Source: Tranquillimonas alkanivorans (lineage in GTDB: Bacteria > Pseudomonadota > Alphaproteobacteria > Rhodobacterales > Rhodobacteraceae). Taken from it: a stretch of DNA of 64,000 bases. Position 1 is the first letter of the stretch, and each line of letters begins with the position of its first letter. Position numbers and translations under genes: made by a program. The DNA lies in NCBI RefSeq assembly GCF_900115595.1, contig NZ_FOXA01000007.1, positions 124,001 through 188,000 of the forward strand, given 5' to 3'. Below, piece after piece: positions 63,158-64,000 of the stretch. The notes beneath the pieces are model-generated. The model was not told the origin of the DNA. It made no database searches and saw only the letters and a program-made list of their open reading frames with translations.

Positions 63158-64000
63158 ATGACCGAGAGCAGCGGAAGTGCAGGCCATTTCAATGTGATGG
63201 TCGTGGGACAGGATGGCCGGGTCGGGTACGAGGCGGCGCTCTTCGCCGCCTCCCTCCGCCGCTTCGACCCCGGCTTCGCCGGCACGCTCTACGTGGCGGA
63301 ACCCCGGCCCGGTCCGCTCTGGTCCCGCGACCCGCGCATGCAGGACCCCGACCTCCGCCGCCTGCTGATAGAGGACCTCGGCGCGACGATCCTGCCGTTC
63401 GACTCCCGCCATTTCGGAGAAGCCTACCCTTACGGCAACAAGATCGAGGCGCTCGCCGCCCTGCCCGAAGGCGAGCCGTTCGTCTTCTTCGACAGCGACA
63501 CGCTGATCACCGGGCCGCTCAGCCGCGTTCCCTTCGACTTCGACCGCCCCACCGCGTCGCTCAATCGCACCGGCACCTGGCCGGTGATCGAACTTTACGG
63601 GCCCGGCTACACCCAGACCTGGCGCGCGCTCTACGACCGCTTCGGGCTGGACTTCGAAAGCTCCCTGGACCTGTCGCAGCCCGAGGAGTTCTGGAAGCGC
63701 TACCTCTACTTCAACGCCGGCTGGTTCTTCCACCGCTGCCCGCGCGAGTTCGGCCGCCTGTTCCTGGACTACGCGCTGTCGATCCGCGACGACCCCCCGC
63801 CCGAGCTCGTCTGCCAGCGCCTCGACCCCTGGCTCGACCAGGTGGCGCTGCCGCTGGTGATCCACGCCCTGGGCGGCGGCCGCGACACGCTGCCCGAGGG
63901 GCTGCTCGACGGCACGATCAGCCGCCACTACCGCCTGTTCCCCCTGCTCTACGCCCGCGAAAGCGACGCCACCATCGCCGCGCTGGAACAGACCGTTGCG
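63158..64000 (+). CDS. Glycosyltransferase-like protein with DxD motif (C-terminus beyond window)
   Basis: An open frame of 281 codons with no stop before the right edge, starting MTESSGSAGHFNVMVVGQDG. FFDSDTLITGP (Asp112-Ser-Asp114) looks like the DxD metal/nucleotide-sugar site of GT-A glycosyltransferases, preceded by AYPYGNKIEALAAL, as in GT8-like or related families. The rest includes FNAGWFFHRCPREFG and a Trp-rich acceptor region. Codon use is like its neighbours. It diverges from the GH13 gene and may be a further sugar transferase of the locus. The family is not firmly identified. Confidence 0.78.
   Translation, partial: MTESSGSAGHFNVMVVGQDGRVGYEAALFAASLRRFDPGFAGTLYVAEPRPGPLWSRDPRMQDPDLRRLLIEDLGATILPFDSRHFGEAYPYGNKIEALAALPEGEPFVFFDSDTLITGPLSRVPFDFDRPTASLNRTGTWPVIELYGPGYTQTWRALYDRFGLDFESSLDLSQPEEFWKRYLYFNAGWFFHRCPREFGRLFLDYALSIRDDPPPELVCQRLDPWLDQVALPLVIHALGGGRDTLPEGLLDGTISRHYRLFPLLYARESDATIAALEQTVA

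Overview
The window reads as a chromosomal segment of a GC-rich alphaproteobacterium of the Rhodobacteraceae / Roseobacter type. Evidence: strongly GC-biased third codon positions throughout; a tRNA-His without G-1 and with A73, the alphaproteobacterial exception; an OxyR-katG pair; a PutA without an N-terminal DNA-binding domain next to a divergent Lrp-type regulator; an inactive GTP-cyclohydrolase-like half on RibB; and intergenic palindromic repeats of a kind common in this family. I cannot name a species. No phage, IS element, integrase, rRNA or CRISPR array was seen.

Layout. 1-2.6 kb: secF (cut by the left edge), secD, yajC (-). 2.8-10 kb: a secreted trypsin-like protease with a hexanucleotide microsatellite, a triple-repeat periplasmic protein, a sulfite dehydrogenase pair (sorAB-like), a Crp/Fnr regulator, an HtrA-like protein with no catalytic triad, a fatty-acid-hydroxylase/sterol-desaturase protein and a small membrane protein. 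Three FNR/DNR-like palindromes lie in front of genes here. 10-14.4 kb: oxyR/katG and an inositol-monophosphatase-family gene. 14.4-25.5 kb: repeats, rhomboid, putA/putR, tRNA-Leu, a SIMPL-domain protein, a PilM-to-PilP-like fusion, a CoA-binding protein, rlmB and tRNA-Tyr. 25.5-34.4 kb: a TerC family protein, an unknown membrane protein, an orphan YejA-type binding protein, an ATP-grasp/alpha-E/transglutaminase operon, and a ferritin-like protein with a manganese catalase behind a candidate EcfG promoter. 34.5-40.3 kb: ligase-associated exonuclease and ATP-dependent DNA ligase, an amidohydrolase, oligoendopeptidase F. 40.3-48.6 kb: a REP-like cluster, an oxidoreductase, rpoH, rluD, small genes, tRNA-His, mmcB, a probable 6S RNA, nusB-ribH-ribBX.

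48.8-64 kb is the accessory-looking part: a glycan/glycoside biosynthesis locus. Two minus-strand dehydrogenases (Gfo/Idh/MocA and zinc MDR) diverge from an eight-gene plus-strand operon, most junctions overlapping as ATGA, TGATG or GTGA: a sugar epimerase, a clan GH-A-like glycosidase fused to a CDP-paratose 2-epimerase-like SDR, a GT4 glycosyltransferase, three tandem CgeB-like glycosyltransferases, a UDP-xylose synthase-like decarboxylase and a methyltransferase. A sulfotransferase-like gene, a GH13 enzyme and a DxD protein cut by the right edge follow. No export, flippase or polymerase gene is visible, so the product and its location are open. This locus is the best candidate for an undescribed system.

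Two themes link the rest: peroxide and sulfite defence (sorAB, oxyR-katG, manganese catalase, rpoH) and many translationally coupled small operons.
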